Below, in pieces: positions 26,179 to 35,626 of a DNA stretch of 64,000 bases. The number at the start of each line of letters is the position of its first letter. The stretch's first letter is position 1. The stretch lies in NCBI RefSeq assembly GCF_035917455.1, contig NZ_CP109078.1:7548001-7612000 (forward strand). The letters are read 5' to 3'. Under the pieces are notes generated by a model that searched no databases, had not been told where the DNA came from, and saw only the letters and a list, made by a program, of their open reading frames with translations. Origin of the DNA: Micromonospora sp. NBC_01796 (GTDB lineage Bacteria; Actinomycetota; Actinomycetes; Mycobacteriales; Micromonosporaceae). Position numbers and translations under genes: made by a program.

Positions 26179-27165
26179 ATGACAATGGAATACGTACGGC
26201 TCGGTGGCACCGGCCTGCGGGTGTCGCGGGTCTGTCTGGGGATGATGAGCTACGGTTCGCCGACCTGGCGGGACTGGGTGCTCGACGAGAACAACGCCGA
26301 ACCGCTGGTCCGCCGCGCGGTCGAACTCGGCGTCACCTTCTTCGACACCGCCGACGTCTACTCCCTCGGCGCCAGCGAGGAGGTCACCGGCAAGCTGCTG
26401 CGTACGCTCTTCGACCGCCGCGACGACTACGTGCTGGCGACCAAGGTCTACAACCAGATGGGTGACGGGCCCAACGACCGGGGCCTGTCCCGCAAGCACA
26501 TCCTCGCCTCGATCGACGACTCGCTGCGCCGGCTCGGCACCGACCACGTCGACCTCTACCAGACCCACCGGTGGGACTACGACACCCCGATCGAGGAGAC
26601 CATGTCGGCGTTGCACGACGTGGTCCGGGCCGGCAAGGCCCGTTACCTCGGCGCCTCGAGCATGTACGCCTGGCAGTTCGCCAAGGCCCAGCACGTCGCC
26701 CGGGTCAACGGCTGGACCCCGTTCAGCTCGATGCAGCCGCACTACAACCTGGTCTACCGGGAGGAGGAGCGGGAGATGCTGCCGCTCTGCCTCGACCAGG
26801 GGATCGGGGTCATCCCGTGGAGCCCGCTGGCCCGAGGGGTGCTCGCCGGCACCCGTAGCCGGGGCGGCGAACGGCGTACCACCCGGGCCCATTCGGACAC
26901 CTTCGCCGACTCGCTCTACGACGAGTCGGACTTCGCCGTGGTCGAAGCGGTCGGCCGGGTCGCCGACCGGCGCGGTCTGCCACCGGCGCAGGTGGCCCTC
27001 GCCTGGCTGCTGCACCAGCCGGCGGTCACCGCCCCGATCGTCGGCGCGACCAAGCCCGGCCACATCGAGGACGCGGTCGCGGCGGTCGGGGTCGGGCTCG
27101 ACGACGACGAGCGGGCGGCGCTGGAGGCGCCGTACCGGCCACACCCGGTCCGGGGACATTCCTGA
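26179..27165 (+). CDS. Aldo/keto reductase
   Basis: A 328-residue NADPH-dependent reductase of the Kvbeta/AKR-like branch. Catalytic Tyr in FFDTADVYSLG, Lys in LATKVY and His in YQTHRWD are present; GVIPWSPLARGVLAGT and a C-terminal PIVGATKPGHIEDAV complete the cofactor site. Likely reduces aldehydes or ketones; substrate unknown. ATG 26179 has TAGGCT 7 bases upstream and no ribosome site, hence probably leaderless. Divergent from the DUF4037 gene. Confidence 0.92.
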   Translation: MTMEYVRLGGTGLRVSRVCLGMMSYGSPTWRDWVLDENNAEPLVRRAVELGVTFFDTADVYSLGASEEVTGKLLRTLFDRRDDYVLATKVYNQMGDGPNDRGLSRKHILASIDDSLRRLGTDHVDLYQTHRWDYDTPIEETMSALHDVVRAGKARYLGASSMYAWQFAKAQHVARVNGWTPFSSMQPHYNLVYREEEREMLPLCLDQGIGVIPWSPLARGVLAGTRSRGGERRTTRAHSDTFADSLYDESDFAVVEAVGRVADRRGLPPAQVALAWLLHQPAVTAPIVGATKPGHIEDAVAAVGVGLDDDERAALEAPYRPHPVRGHS

Positions 27166-27238
27166 GCGTACGGCCCCTCGTGGCCCGTGCCGGGGCGTCG
27201 GCTCCGGCGCGGGCCGCGACTGTGCCAGGCTGTCGGGT

Positions 27239-28159
27239 GTGACCGACCGACGCCCCCTGCTCCTCGTCGACGCTCCCAGCCTCTACTTCCGGGCCTACTT
27301 CGGCATCCCGGAGTCCGCCGCGCGGGCTCCGGACGGCAGCCCGGTCAACGCCGTCCGGGGCTTCCTGGACATGATCGCCTCGCTGATCCGCAGCCGCCGG
27401 CCGGACCGGCTGGTCTGCGCGCTGGACTACGACTGGCGACCGGCTTTCCGGGTGGCGCTGCTGCCGTCGTACAAGGCGCACCGGGTCGCACCGGCCGGCG
27501 GCGAAGTGGTGCCGGACACCCTGGCTCCGCAGGTGCCGCTGCTGCTCGAGGTGCTGGCGGCGATCGGGATCCCGGCGATCGGCGCGGACGGGTACGAGGC
27601 GGACGACGTGCTCGGCACCCTGTCCGCCACCCAGCCCGGCCCGGTCGAGGTGGCCTCCGGTGACCGGGACCTGTTCCAGCTCATTGACGACGACCGAGGC
27701 GTACGGCTGCTCTACTGCGGGCGGGGCGTGGCCAAGCTGGAGGACTGCGACGACGCGGCGGTGCGCGCCAAGTACGGCGTCCCGGCCGCCGGGTACGCGG
27801 ACTTCGCGGCGCTGCGCGGTGACCCGAGTGACGGCCTGCCCGGGGTCGCCGGGGTGGGCGAGAAGACCGCCGCCCGCCTGATCGACCGGTACGGCAGCCT
27901 GGACGGCATCCTCGCCGCGCTCGACGAGCCCGGATCCGGTTTCGCGCCCGGGCTGCGTACGAAGCTCGTCGCCGCCCACGACTACCTCGCGGTCGCCCCG
28001 CAGGTCGTGCGCGTGGCACTGGACGTGCCGCTGCCCGCCCTCGACACCCGGCTGCGGACGGACCCGGCGGACCCGGAGCGGTTGTTCGCGCTGGCCGAGA
28101 AGTGGAACCTGGCCGGGTCCTGCCGCCGCCTGGTCGACGCCATGGCGGCGGATCGCTGA
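27239..28159 (+). CDS. 5'-3' exonuclease (flap endonuclease type, stand-alone)
   Basis: A 306-residue protein equal to the 5'-nuclease domain of DNA polymerase I, without polymerase. Metal-binding acids occur in VDAPSLYFRAYF, DYDWRPAFR, GYEADDVLGTL and SGDRDLFQL; the helix-hairpin-helix is GVAGVGEKTAARLIDRYG. It would remove flaps or RNA primers. It matches Rv2090 in the same neighbourhood in M. tuberculosis. GTG 27239 has CAGGCT 7 bases upstream. It converges on the MHYT gene with 13 bases between stops. Confidence 0.92.
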   Translation: MTDRRPLLLVDAPSLYFRAYFGIPESAARAPDGSPVNAVRGFLDMIASLIRSRRPDRLVCALDYDWRPAFRVALLPSYKAHRVAPAGGEVVPDTLAPQVPLLLEVLAAIGIPAIGADGYEADDVLGTLSATQPGPVEVASGDRDLFQLIDDDRGVRLLYCGRGVAKLEDCDDAAVRAKYGVPAAGYADFAALRGDPSDGLPGVAGVGEKTAARLIDRYGSLDGILAALDEPGSGFAPGLRTKLVAAHDYLAVAPQVVRVALDVPLPALDTRLRTDPADPERLFALAEKWNLAGSCRRLVDAMAADR

Positions 28160-28172
28160 GCCCGGACCGGGA

Positions 28173-28952
28173 TCAGGGCCGCTCGGCCATCCGGGCGTTC
28201 AGGTACGCCACCGCGGCCCGGTCCTCCTCGTTGGGGGCGGCGAGCACCGCGTAGACCAGTGCGACCACGCCGAAGATGACGGTGAGCACGATCGGCAGCA
28301 GCAGGGTCGACACGGTCGCACCGGGCAGGGCGGCGGTGGCGTTGTCGTGCAGGTGCACCGACATCGCGGACATGCCGGTGTAGTGCATGCCGCTGACCGC
28401 GATGCCCATCACCAGCGCGGAGCCGACGATGGCCAGCGGGCTGCGTACGGTCACGGCGAGCCAGAGCGCCACGGTCGCGGCGACCACGGCGATGACCACC
28501 GAGGCGATGACCGGGCCGGTGGCGTAGTCGACCTGTCCGTTGAGGTGCATCGCGGTCATGCCGACGTAGTGCATCGCCGCCACGCCCAGGCCGGTGAGCA
28601 GACCACCGGCGAGGATCTTCGGGACGGTCCCCCGGCCCATGCCGACGATGAACAGTCCGATCCCGACGGTCACGATGGCGAGCGCCGCGCTGGCCACGGT
28701 GATGCCGATGTCGTAGCGGATCCGGGTGCCGACCACGGCGAAGCCGAGCATCGCCATGAAGTGCATGGTCCAGATCGCCGTTCCACCGATCGCCCAGGCG
28801 GCCAGGATCAGCCACCAGGCGCGTTGCCGTGCGTTCGGCGCCTGGCGCACCCGTACGGTGCAGGTCAGGCCGAGGGCGGAACCGAGCACCGCCAGCAGGT
28901 AGCTCGCCGAGGGGGTCAACCACCCGTACTCAAAGTGATGAATCTCGGCCAT
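28173..28952 (-). CDS. MHYT-domain membrane sensor protein
   Basis: A 259-residue protein with seven membrane helices and three MHYT-type motifs: TMHFMAM, AMHYVGM and GMHYTGM, one per repeat, each with Met/His pairs proposed to hold copper and sense O2, CO or NO. There is no GGDEF/EAL output domain, so it is the stand-alone actinobacterial form. AGGGG lies 5-6 bases before ATG 28952. Confidence 0.92.
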   Translation of the reverse strand: MAEIHHFEYGWLTPSASYLLAVLGSALGLTCTVRVRQAPNARQRAWWLILAAWAIGGTAIWTMHFMAMLGFAVVGTRIRYDIGITVASAALAIVTVGIGLFIVGMGRGTVPKILAGGLLTGLGVAAMHYVGMTAMHLNGQVDYATGPVIASVVIAVVAATVALWLAVTVRSPLAIVGSALVMGIAVSGMHYTGMSAMSVHLHDNATAALPGATVSTLLLPIVLTVIFGVVALVYAVLAAPNEEDRAAVAYLNARMAERP

Positions 28953-29133
28953 GATCGCCCCTAAGCCACGTTGTTTCCAGCTCGTTAAGGTCCCCCTGAG
29001 GCAGGATGATCAACGAGGTGGCCAGGCGCAACTTCAAGATCGCACAGATCGGGCAGAGATCGAGAATATGCCGAGCCGTGCAGGCAGGACCGGCCAAAGG
29101 TCGCCGAGCGTGACCGGGAAGCTGATCGCCGAT

Positions 29134-31935
29134 TCAGGCCGTCGCGTGATACGCGAGAACTCCTCGGTTTATCGCCACCATCGCCTGCCGGGCCGTGGCC
29201 CGCAGGTCGGTGCTCGCGCCGTTGGCGTTGGAGAGCTGGCCGAGCAGGTCGACCACCTGCCGGGTCCACCGGACGAAGTCGCCGGCCGGCATGTCCCCGT
29301 CGAGATTGTGCCCGCTGCCCAGCACCTTGGTCAGCGCCTCACCCCGGGCCCACCGGTAGATCGGCCAGACGAACCCCAGATCCGGCTCCCGCGTCGACTC
29401 CAGCCCCTGGGCGGCCTCGTCGGCCTCCAACTCGGCCCAGATCTGCAGGGTCGCCTCCACCGCGTCGGAGACGCCGCCACGGGGCACCGAGGCCCGCTCC
29501 TCGGCGTCCCGCCGTGCCTCGAACACCACCACCGAGACCGCGGCCGCCAACTCGGCCGGGGCCAGCCCGTCCCAGAGCCCCCGGCGCAGGCACTCGGCGA
29601 CCAGCAGGTCCGCCTCGGTCCAGATCCGACCCAGCATTCGGCCGGCGTCGGTCACCTCACCCCCGGGGGTGAGATATCCGCGCGAGGCCAGCAGCCCGCA
29701 GATCCGGTCGAACGTACGCGCCAGCGAACCGGTACGGCCCGACACCCGCTCCCGCAGCTCGTCGGTGTCCCGCTCCAGCCGGCGGCGCCGTTCCGCCCAG
29801 CGGGCGTGCTCCTCCCGGTCGGCGCAGGCGTGGCACGGGTGCCGGCGCAGCTCGGCGCGCAACTGGGTGAGCCGGTCGTCCTCGCCGCTGCCTCGGCCCC
29901 GGCTGCCCCGCCGGGAGTGCCGGTCCAGGCCCAGCCCGTTGAGTGCCGCCCCCAGGTCCCGGCGGGCGGCCTGCGAGCGGTGGTTGAAGTTCTTCGGCAC
30001 CCTGATCCGGGCCAGCACCTCGGCCGGGGTGGTGAAGTCGGCCGGTGTGATCCGCCCGGCCCAACGGTCCTGGGTGAGCACCAGGGGTCGGGGCTCGCCG
30101 AACCCCGGTGCGCCCGGTTCGAGCACCACCGCGAGCCCGGCCCGGCGCCCGGACGGAACCCGGATCACGTCACCGACCCGCAACCGCTCCAGGGCGGTGA
30201 TCGCGGCGTTGCGCCGCTGGGTCTGGCCCTGCCGGTTGAGCGCCCGTTCCCGCTCCCCGATCATCGACCGGAGCGCGAAGTACTCGTCGAAGTTCCCGTG
30301 GTGGCACTCCGCCTCCGCGCCGTACGCCTCGATCGTCTCGACGTTGCGCTGCACCTGCCGGGCCAGGCCGACCACCGACCGGTCCGCCTGGAACTGCGCG
30401 AACGAGGACTCCAGCAGCACCCGGGCGGATTCCGCGCCCACGGAGCCGACCAGGTTGACCGCCATGTTGTACGACGGACGGAAGCTCGACCGCAGCGGGT
30501 AGGTCCGGGTGGACGCCAACCCGGCCACGTGCCGGGGATCCACCTCCGGCGACCAGACCACGACGGCGTGCCCCTCGACGTCGATGCCCCGCCGCCCGGC
30601 CCGCCCGGTGAGCTGGGTGTACTCCCCCGGCGTCAGGTCCACGTGGGCCTCGCCGTTGAACTTCACCAGCCGCTCCAGGACCACGCACCGGGCCGGCATG
30701 TTGATGCCCAGCGCCAGGGTCTCGGTGGCGAAGACCGCCTTGACCAGGCCACGGACGAACAACTCCTCGACCACCTCCTTGAAGGCGGGGAGCATGCCGG
30801 CATGGTGGCTGGCCAGACCGCGCTCCAGCCCGTCGAGCCACTCCCAGTAGCCGAGCACCGCGAGATCCTCGGCGGCGAGGGTGGTGATCCGCGACTCCAC
30901 CACCCGGCGGATCTCGGTCCGCTCCTCCGGCGTGGTCAGGCGCAGTCCGGCGGCCAGACACTGCTGCACGGCCGCGTCGCAACCGGCCCGGCTGAAGATG
31001 AACAGGATCGCCGGGAGCAGGTCCTCGCGTTCCAGCCGCTCGACGATCTCGTGCCGCAGCGGGCCGCGCCACCGTGGCCCCCGGCCACCGCTGCGCCCCC
31101 ACCCCGGCCCGTGCGTACGCCCGTCGCCGAGTTCCAGCCGGCGCAGCATCTCGCGGGTGTACCGCAGCAGTTCCGGGTGTACGTCGTGCTTGCGGGCGGC
31201 GTCGGCGTCGTGGAACAGGTCGAAGTTGCGTCGACCGACCAGCATGTGCTGCCAGAGCGGTACGGGTCGGTGCTCGCTGACCACCACCTCGGTCTCGCCC
31301 CGTACGGTGACCAGCCAGTCCGCGAACTCCTCGGCGTTGGAGACGGTGGCCGACAGCGACACCAGGGTCACCGACTCCGGGAGGTGGATGATCACCTCTT
31401 CCCACACCCCGCCCCGGAACCGGTCGGCGAGGTAGTGGACCTCGTCCATCACCACGTACGCCAGCCCGGCCAGGGTGGCGGAGCCGGCGTAGAGCATGTT
31501 GCGCAGGACCTCGGTGGTCATCACCACCACCGGGGCGTCGCCGTTGATCGCGTTGTCGCCGGTGAGCAGGCCGACCTGGTCGGCGCCGTACCGGTCGACC
31601 AGGTCGTGGTACTTCTGGTTCGACAGCGCCTTGATCGGGGTGGTGTAGAAGCACTTGCGCACCGGCGCCGGCTCGACCGCCACCGGCGCCCCGTCGACCG
31701 CCGGCCGACCCCGCAGCGCCAGATGTACGGCGAACTCACCGACGACCGTCTTGCCCGCACCGGTCGGGGCGCAGACCAGCACCCCGCTGCCGCGCTCCAG
31801 CGCCTGACACGCCTCACGCTGGAAGTCGTCGAGGTCGAACCCCAGATCGAGGGCGAACTCGTCCAACGCGGGAAACATGGTGACCTGCGCGGCCCGGCGG
31901 CGCGCCGCTGCGTACCGCTCGGCGGGGCTCGACAT
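29134..31935 (-). CDS. helY: DEAD/DEAH-box RNA helicase, HelY/Mtr4-like
   Basis: A 933-residue Ski2-like helicase. Motif I APTGAGKT (about residue 56), motif II DEVH (VMDEVHYLAD), motif III SLSATVSN, motif VI TGRAGRRGID; the C-terminal rRNA-processing-arch-like and DSHCT domain region lies at about 640-933 and carries CHACADRE. It probably unwinds structured RNA for turnover. It is Rv2092c (helY) by family and position before tatC. ATG 31935 follows a TAATCT -10 box by 7 bases, without a ribosome site, so a leaderless start is likely; the frame stays open upstream to 32136 but that part overlaps the divergent gene. Confidence 0.93.
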   Translation of the reverse strand: MSSPAERYAAARRRAAQVTMFPALDEFALDLGFDLDDFQREACQALERGSGVLVCAPTGAGKTVVGEFAVHLALRGRPAVDGAPVAVEPAPVRKCFYTTPIKALSNQKYHDLVDRYGADQVGLLTGDNAINGDAPVVVMTTEVLRNMLYAGSATLAGLAYVVMDEVHYLADRFRGGVWEEVIIHLPESVTLVSLSATVSNAEEFADWLVTVRGETEVVVSEHRPVPLWQHMLVGRRNFDLFHDADAARKHDVHPELLRYTREMLRRLELGDGRTHGPGWGRSGGRGPRWRGPLRHEIVERLEREDLLPAILFIFSRAGCDAAVQQCLAAGLRLTTPEERTEIRRVVESRITTLAAEDLAVLGYWEWLDGLERGLASHHAGMLPAFKEVVEELFVRGLVKAVFATETLALGINMPARCVVLERLVKFNGEAHVDLTPGEYTQLTGRAGRRGIDVEGHAVVVWSPEVDPRHVAGLASTRTYPLRSSFRPSYNMAVNLVGSVGAESARVLLESSFAQFQADRSVVGLARQVQRNVETIEAYGAEAECHHGNFDEYFALRSMIGERERALNRQGQTQRRNAAITALERLRVGDVIRVPSGRRAGLAVVLEPGAPGFGEPRPLVLTQDRWAGRITPADFTTPAEVLARIRVPKNFNHRSQAARRDLGAALNGLGLDRHSRRGSRGRGSGEDDRLTQLRAELRRHPCHACADREEHARWAERRRRLERDTDELRERVSGRTGSLARTFDRICGLLASRGYLTPGGEVTDAGRMLGRIWTEADLLVAECLRRGLWDGLAPAELAAAVSVVVFEARRDAEERASVPRGGVSDAVEATLQIWAELEADEAAQGLESTREPDLGFVWPIYRWARGEALTKVLGSGHNLDGDMPAGDFVRWTRQVVDLLGQLSNANGASTDLRATARQAMVAINRGVLAYHATA

Positions 31936-32021
31936 AGGGTCAAGATTAATGCGTGCCGGCACCACCCATGCGGTGAGGCCGTCGAGCAGACGGGTCCGAC
32001 CCGGTCGGTAGGGTGCACGAC

Positions 32022-32798
32022 GTGCCGGACCATGCCGAACCGCCCAACCCCCGTACGCCGAGCGGAGCCGCCAACACGCTCCCGGCACCGCCACGTCGGC
32101 CGGTCGACGCGGTGCTGTTCGACTTCCACGGCACACTCGCGCAGGTGGAGGACCCGGTGAGCTGGGTCGTCGCCGGCGCGGCCGAGTGCGGAACAGCGCT
32201 GGACCGGGGCCGGGCGACGGTGCTCGCCGACCGGTTGATCACCGCCGGTCGGGCCGGTGGGCCCCTGCCGAACCGGGTGCCGCCGCAACTGGCCGAGGTG
32301 TGGGCCAACCGTGATCTCTACGAGTACGCCCACCGGGCCGCGTACACGGGGCTCGCCGGGACCGTGAACACCGGTGTCGAGGGCCTGGCCGAGGCGCTCT
32401 ACGAGCGGCTGCTGCGGCCGGAGGGGTGGGTGCCGTACACCGACACCGCCGCCACGCTCCAGGCCCTGCGGACGGCCAAGGTGCCGGTGGCGGTGGTCAG
32501 CAACATCGGCTTCGACATCCGTCCGTTCTTCACCGCCTGGGGGTTCGCCGACCTGATCGACGCCTACGTGCTGTCGTACGAGGTGGGCCGCTGCAAGCCC
32601 GACCCGGACATCTTCCTGCGCGCCTGCGGTGCCTTGCGGGTCGACCCGGAGCGTGCGCTGATGGTCGGCGACAGCCCGGCGGACGCGGGAGCGGTCCGCG
32701 CCGGATGCGCCGCGCTGCTGCTGCCAGCGGCGGAGGCCGGCCGACCGAACGGTCTGGGCGCGGTCCTCGACCTGGCGATCCACGACGACAGGGGCTGA
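32022..32798 (+). CDS. HAD-superfamily hydrolase with DFHGT motif
   Basis: A 258-residue class I HAD protein. Motif I is FDFHGTLAQ: the nucleophile Asp is present but the usual second Asp (general acid/base) is His. Motif II is VVSNIG, motif III Lys is in GRCKPDPDIF, motif IV is MVGDSPADAGA. A helical cap lies between. Phosphatase activity is expected by family but the changed residue could reduce it or change its type. GTG 32022 has TAGGGT 7 bases upstream and no ribosome site; GTG 32013 is less likely. Confidence 0.87.
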   Translation: MPDHAEPPNPRTPSGAANTLPAPPRRPVDAVLFDFHGTLAQVEDPVSWVVAGAAECGTALDRGRATVLADRLITAGRAGGPLPNRVPPQLAEVWANRDLYEYAHRAAYTGLAGTVNTGVEGLAEALYERLLRPEGWVPYTDTAATLQALRTAKVPVAVVSNIGFDIRPFFTAWGFADLIDAYVLSYEVGRCKPDPDIFLRACGALRVDPERALMVGDSPADAGAVRAGCAALLLPAAEAGRPNGLGAVLDLAIHDDRG

Positions 32799-32873
32799 GC
32801 AGCCGGGCCGGCGGAACGTGGCGACCAGGACCTCTGCTGTGCGCCGTAGCGTTACACCGCCGGTGCGGGCCGC

Positions 32874-33824
32874 TCAGCGCAGCAGGCGGACCGCGCCGGG
32901 CACCGCGTCCACCGTCACCGGCAGCGGGCCGATCCGCTCCCCGTCGGCGTAGCAGACGATGCCCTCGGCGGCGGAGATCTCGACCGTCCGGGCCCGGTAG
33001 GCGTGCACCAGCGGATGATCGACGTGCGTGCCCCGGTAGACCTGCGGCTTGATCCTCATCAGGGTGCCCCGACCGACCGCCCCGGCGACCACCACGTCGA
33101 GCAGCCCGTCGGTCGGGTCGGCGGCCGGGCAGATCCGCATGCCACCGCCGTAACTCGCGCAGTTGCCGACCGCCACCAGCACGGCCTCGATCTCGTGTGC
33201 CACCCCGTCCAGGCGCACGGTGTAGGCCCTCGGCCGGAGCCGGGCCAGTTCGACCAGGATGGCCAGGTCGTAGCGGAGTGGCCCGCGCGGCCAGCGCATC
33301 CGGTTGGCCCGCTCGTTCACGATCGCGTCGAATCCGGCGCCGAGCACCGCGCCGTACCAGCGGGGCGGTGCGTCCGGGCCGGTCATCCGGGCCAGGTCGA
33401 CCGGGCGGGCCCGGCCGGCGCGCAGCGCGTCGGTGATCACGTCGGTGGCGGCGATCGGGTCGGCCGGGAAGCCGGTCTCCAGGGCGAAGTCGTTACCGGT
33501 TCCGACCGGCACCGGCCCGAATCCGACCGGTGTGCCGGCCACCGCCTGCAGGGCCAGGTGCACCGTGCCGTCGCCCCCCACCGCCACGAGCGCGGCGACG
33601 CCGTCGGCCACCGCCGCGTGGCAACCGGCCTGGGCCTGTGCGGCCGTACGGGCCTCGAGTACGCGTACCGGCCGCCCGGCCGCCCCCAGCCGTTCCAGTA
33701 CGGCGGGCAGGAGGTCGGCGTACCGGCCCCGGCCGGCGGTGGGATTGGCGAGCACGGCCACCGGCCCGTCCCCGACCGGGACGGCGGCGGAACCGATCGG
33801 GTCACGATGCTCGGGTGCGGTCAC
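32874..33824 (-). CDS. Diacylglycerol kinase family lipid kinase
   Basis: A 316-residue kinase of the DagK/YegS/sphingosine-kinase fold. ATP-binding marks: ANPTAGRGRY, GGDGTVHLALQA and PVGTGNDFA; the C-terminal beta domain holds LVAVGNCASYGGGMRICP, ADPTDGLLDV and the final CYADGERIG. It should phosphorylate a lipid such as diacylglycerol. It lies just downstream of tatC in the same direction. Its start GTG 33824 is the first plausible start after a stretch that is not conserved. Confidence 0.85.
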   Translation of the reverse strand: MTAPEHRDPIGSAAVPVGDGPVAVLANPTAGRGRYADLLPAVLERLGAAGRPVRVLEARTAAQAQAGCHAAVADGVAALVAVGGDGTVHLALQAVAGTPVGFGPVPVGTGNDFALETGFPADPIAATDVITDALRAGRARPVDLARMTGPDAPPRWYGAVLGAGFDAIVNERANRMRWPRGPLRYDLAILVELARLRPRAYTVRLDGVAHEIEAVLVAVGNCASYGGGMRICPAADPTDGLLDVVVAGAVGRGTLMRIKPQVYRGTHVDHPLVHAYRARTVEISAAEGIVCYADGERIGPLPVTVDAVPGAVRLLR

Positions 33825-33913
33825 GGCGAGCACGGTACCGCCCGGCGCCGAGGATGCCGATACCTCGTTCGCCGGGCGGTGATCGACCGTCGGGTCGTCC
33901 GTCCTGTGACCGG

Positions 33914-34846
33914 TCAGGTCATGTCGTCGTAGCGGCTGTCGATCGGCTTCGGCGGCGCCACCGGTGCCACCGTCTCGACCCGTGCCCCGGCCTCGACCGG
34001 CTCCGGCTCGTGCGTCAACGGGGAGACCTCGTCGTCGTCGAGCCCGGCGTAGACCTCCTTGCCCCGTCCACGCCGCTTGTCGTTGATGAACGCGACCCCG
34101 ACCGCGGCGAAGTAGAGCGCGGAGAGGCAGATCGCCAACGCGGTCATGCCGAACGGGTCCGGGGTCGGGGTGACCACCGCGGAGAAGGCGAAGAACAGGA
34201 AGATGACGACCCGCCACCAGCTCAGCAACCGCCTGGCGCTGGCGATGCCCACGAAGTTGAGCATGAGGATCACCAGCGGGAACTCGAACGCCACCCCGAA
34301 CATCAGGATCATGCTGGTGACGAACGAGATGTAGCGGGTGACCTCCAGTTGGGTGTCGAGGCCGGTGACCCCGGACTCGAGCAGGAACTGGAGTCCCTTG
34401 TGCACCACGAAGTAGGCCAGGAACGCGCCACCGGCGAACAGCGGCGCGGCCAGACCGGTGAAGGCGTACGCGTAGCGGCGCTCGTGCCGGTGCAGACCGG
34501 GCGCGATGAACGCCCAGAGCTGGTAGAGCCAGACCGGCGCGGCGACGACCAGACCCACCCACAGGGCGATCTTGAGGCGGAGCAGGAAGCCGTCGGCCGG
34601 ACCGAGCTGGGTCATCTGACAACTGCCGTCGGGCTTCGTCATCCCCGGCAGGTCGCAGTAGGGCGCCTTGAGTAGTTCGAAGACCGCGTCGGCCAACCAC
34701 ATACCGACGGCGAACCCGATCACGATCGCCAGCGACGCCCGGAACAGCCTCGTGCGCAGGTCGCGGACGTGCTCGATCAGGGTCATCGAGCCGTCGGCGG
34801 CCCGCTCGAACTGACTCGGTCCGCGCTTACGAAGTGCGAAGGCCAC
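33914..34846 (-). CDS. tatC: Sec-independent protein translocase TatC
   Basis: A 310-residue inner-membrane protein with six helices, the receptor of the twin-arginine export machine. Marks: N-terminal MTLIEHVRDLRTRLF (signal-recognition loop), FIAPGLHRHERRY, GVAFEFPLVI with the conserved Glu, and AVVTPTPDPF. The 60-residue acidic, Pro-rich cytoplasmic tail is longer than in E. coli, as in other actinomycetes. GTG start 18 bases after the tatA stop implies one transcript. Confidence 0.96.
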   Translation of the reverse strand: MAFALRKRGPSQFERAADGSMTLIEHVRDLRTRLFRASLAIVIGFAVGMWLADAVFELLKAPYCDLPGMTKPDGSCQMTQLGPADGFLLRLKIALWVGLVVAAPVWLYQLWAFIAPGLHRHERRYAYAFTGLAAPLFAGGAFLAYFVVHKGLQFLLESGVTGLDTQLEVTRYISFVTSMILMFGVAFEFPLVILMLNFVGIASARRLLSWWRVVIFLFFAFSAVVTPTPDPFGMTALAICLSALYFAAVGVAFINDKRRGRGKEVYAGLDDDEVSPLTHEPEPVEAGARVETVAPVAPPKPIDSRYDDMT

Positions 34847-34864
34847 GATGCTCGGGCCTCCGGG

Positions 34865-35164
34865 TCAGTTGTCGCGGACGCGCTGCACCGGGTCGGTGAC
34901 CGGCGGCGCGGGCGGCTGGTAACCCGGTTGGTGCACGCTGCTCGGCTGGATCACCGGATCCGGCGTGTACGGCTGCCGGCTGTGCTGCGCGTCGGCCTTC
35001 TCCGCGAGGTCCTTGTCATCGTCGGTGAGGCTCTTCGTCTCGGCCTTGATGATGCGCAGCGAACGGCCCAGCGAGCGGGCCGCGTCCGGGAGCCGCTTCG
35101 CGCCGAAGAGCAGGATCAGCACGACCACAAGTACGGCGATATGCCACGGCTTGAGGGCACCCAT
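34865..35164 (-). CDS. tatA: Sec-independent protein translocase TatA
   Basis: A 99-residue pore-forming Tat subunit: one membrane helix (residues 7-22), the LFGAKRLPDAARSLGRSLRI hinge and amphipathic helix in order, and a Pro/Gln-rich tail. With TatC it exports folded proteins bearing RR signals. A ribosome site GGAGC lies 6 bases before ATG 35164. No tatB is in the window. Confidence 0.95.
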   Translation of the reverse strand: MGALKPWHIAVLVVVLILLFGAKRLPDAARSLGRSLRIIKAETKSLTDDDKDLAEKADAQHSRQPYTPDPVIQPSSVHQPGYQPPAPPVTDPVQRVRDN

Positions 35165-35367
35165 GGGAAGCTCCAGTCGGTCTTCGTGGAATTGCGAGTG
35201 TCGGGGCCTATCGTACGTGTGTTACCGGCCCGTGCCACCCGACGGGATGATGCCAGTTGCATCCGGTCGGTGAAGTCTTGACCAACGCGAGCGCCCCGTC
35301 AACCCGTGCAACGGGCTCTTCCTGCCCGAACGCCCCGGTCGGGGACCGCAGCGGGGCACGAGGGCGA

Positions 35368-35616
35368 TCACTCCCCGTGTTTGGCCTTGATCAAAATGAG
35401 ACGTTGCTGGGTGACCTCGGCCTGCCGTTGCAGGACCACCAGGCGCTCCTGGAGCGTCTCGGCGCGTACGGCGAGCGCCTCCACCTGCCCCTGCCGGCGC
35501 AGCAGGGCGAGCGCCGCCCGCTCCAGGCCGGGCAGCCGCGCCAGCACCGGCCGGGCGGCCAGCACGAGCACGAGCAGAGCGAACAGCACCACCGCGAGGA
35601 CGATCCAGGTCACCAC
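35368..35616 (-). CDS. Small membrane-anchored coiled-coil protein
   Basis: An 82-residue protein: one membrane helix (residues 3-22) followed by a charged heptad-rich helix (QGQVEALAVRAETLQERLVV and on to residue 80). No enzyme motif. It sits 10 bases after pafC and before tatA in the same direction, so it likely shares their transcript. Family not recognised; it looks like a membrane-tethered scaffold or spacer protein. Confidence 0.7.
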   Translation of the reverse strand: MVTWIVLAVVLFALLVLVLAARPVLARLPGLERAALALLRRQGQVEALAVRAETLQERLVVLQRQAEVTQQRLILIKAKHGE

Positions 35617-35626
35617 GTCGGTCAGC

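Noticed and set aside
28951-32160. Long rightward open frame across the helicase gene
   Set aside because: It mirrors the helicase codons; no ribosome site and no domain. A by-product of GC-rich third positions.
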